A stretch of 35,528 bases of DNA, from positions 1 to 35,528 of the forward strand of contig JACPWF010000004.1 in NCBI GenBank assembly GCA_016197155.1. Reading direction: 5' to 3'. Position numbers and translations under genes: made by a program. This DNA is from Candidatus Omnitrophota bacterium. Its GTDB lineage: Bacteria > Omnitrophota > Gorgyraeia > 2-02-FULL-51-18. Shown here in pieces: positions 33,667-35,528 of this stretch (the first letter of the stretch is position 1; each line of letters begins with the position of its first letter). The notes below the pieces were generated by a model. It was not told where the DNA came from and ran no database searches. It was given only the letters and a program-made list of their open reading frames with translations.

Positions 33667-33750
33667 GCCGAAGTGGCGGAACTGGCATACGCGTCGGTCT
33701 CAAAAACCGATCCCTTCACAGGGTTGTGGGTTCGACTCCCACCTTCGGTA
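33667..33750 (+). tRNA. tRNA-Leu (CAA)
   Basis: gccgaag...tcggtctCAAaaaccga...tcccttcacaggg variable arm...gtgggttcgactcccaccttcggta; class II tRNA, anticodon CAA. Confidence 0.95.
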
Positions 33751-33770
33751 TGAAATTTTAGGATGCGTTC

Positions 33771-35528
<1,758 letters not shown>

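Overview
35.5 kb bacterial chromosomal window, GC-rich, almost entirely + strand. The overall look (large mosaic ORFs, many short palindromic repeats) suggests an Omnitrophota-like or other candidate-phylum genome, but that placement is only an inference. No phage, CRISPR array or transposase was recognised. Most of the window is housekeeping: aconitase, a deoxyhypusine-synthase-like enzyme, a LOG-family protein, Bax-inhibitor-1 family, APC permease, phosphoglycerate mutase, pabB/pabC, purH, folC, mnmE, LysM-YkuD, accA, a GGDEF/EAL protein plus a ComFB-like protein, AddB/AddA-type helicase-nucleases, a ZIP transporter, tRNA-Ala(GGC), tRNA-Leu(CAA) and leuS (cut by the window end). Most notable signals: (1) three same-orientation, in-frame copies of a ~50-bp nested palindromic element inside pabB, each adding VDRTRS(V/A)GVKG(C/G)TGPGP to the protein at probable loop positions; (2) a 556-bp promoter-DUF4258-DUF2283 toxin/antitoxin-like cassette, antisense inside a 1395-aa GGDEF ORF and bounded by two long direct repeats, with the host ORF still open through all of it; (3) a second DUF2283-type pair just downstream; (4) several short palindromic repeat families sharing an odd-palindrome design; (5) apparent reading-frame lesions in an OmpA/LysM gene, accA and pabC; (6) repeated promoter-to-start spacings suggesting leaderless transcripts; (7) tRNA-Leu placed 20 nt upstream of leuS.
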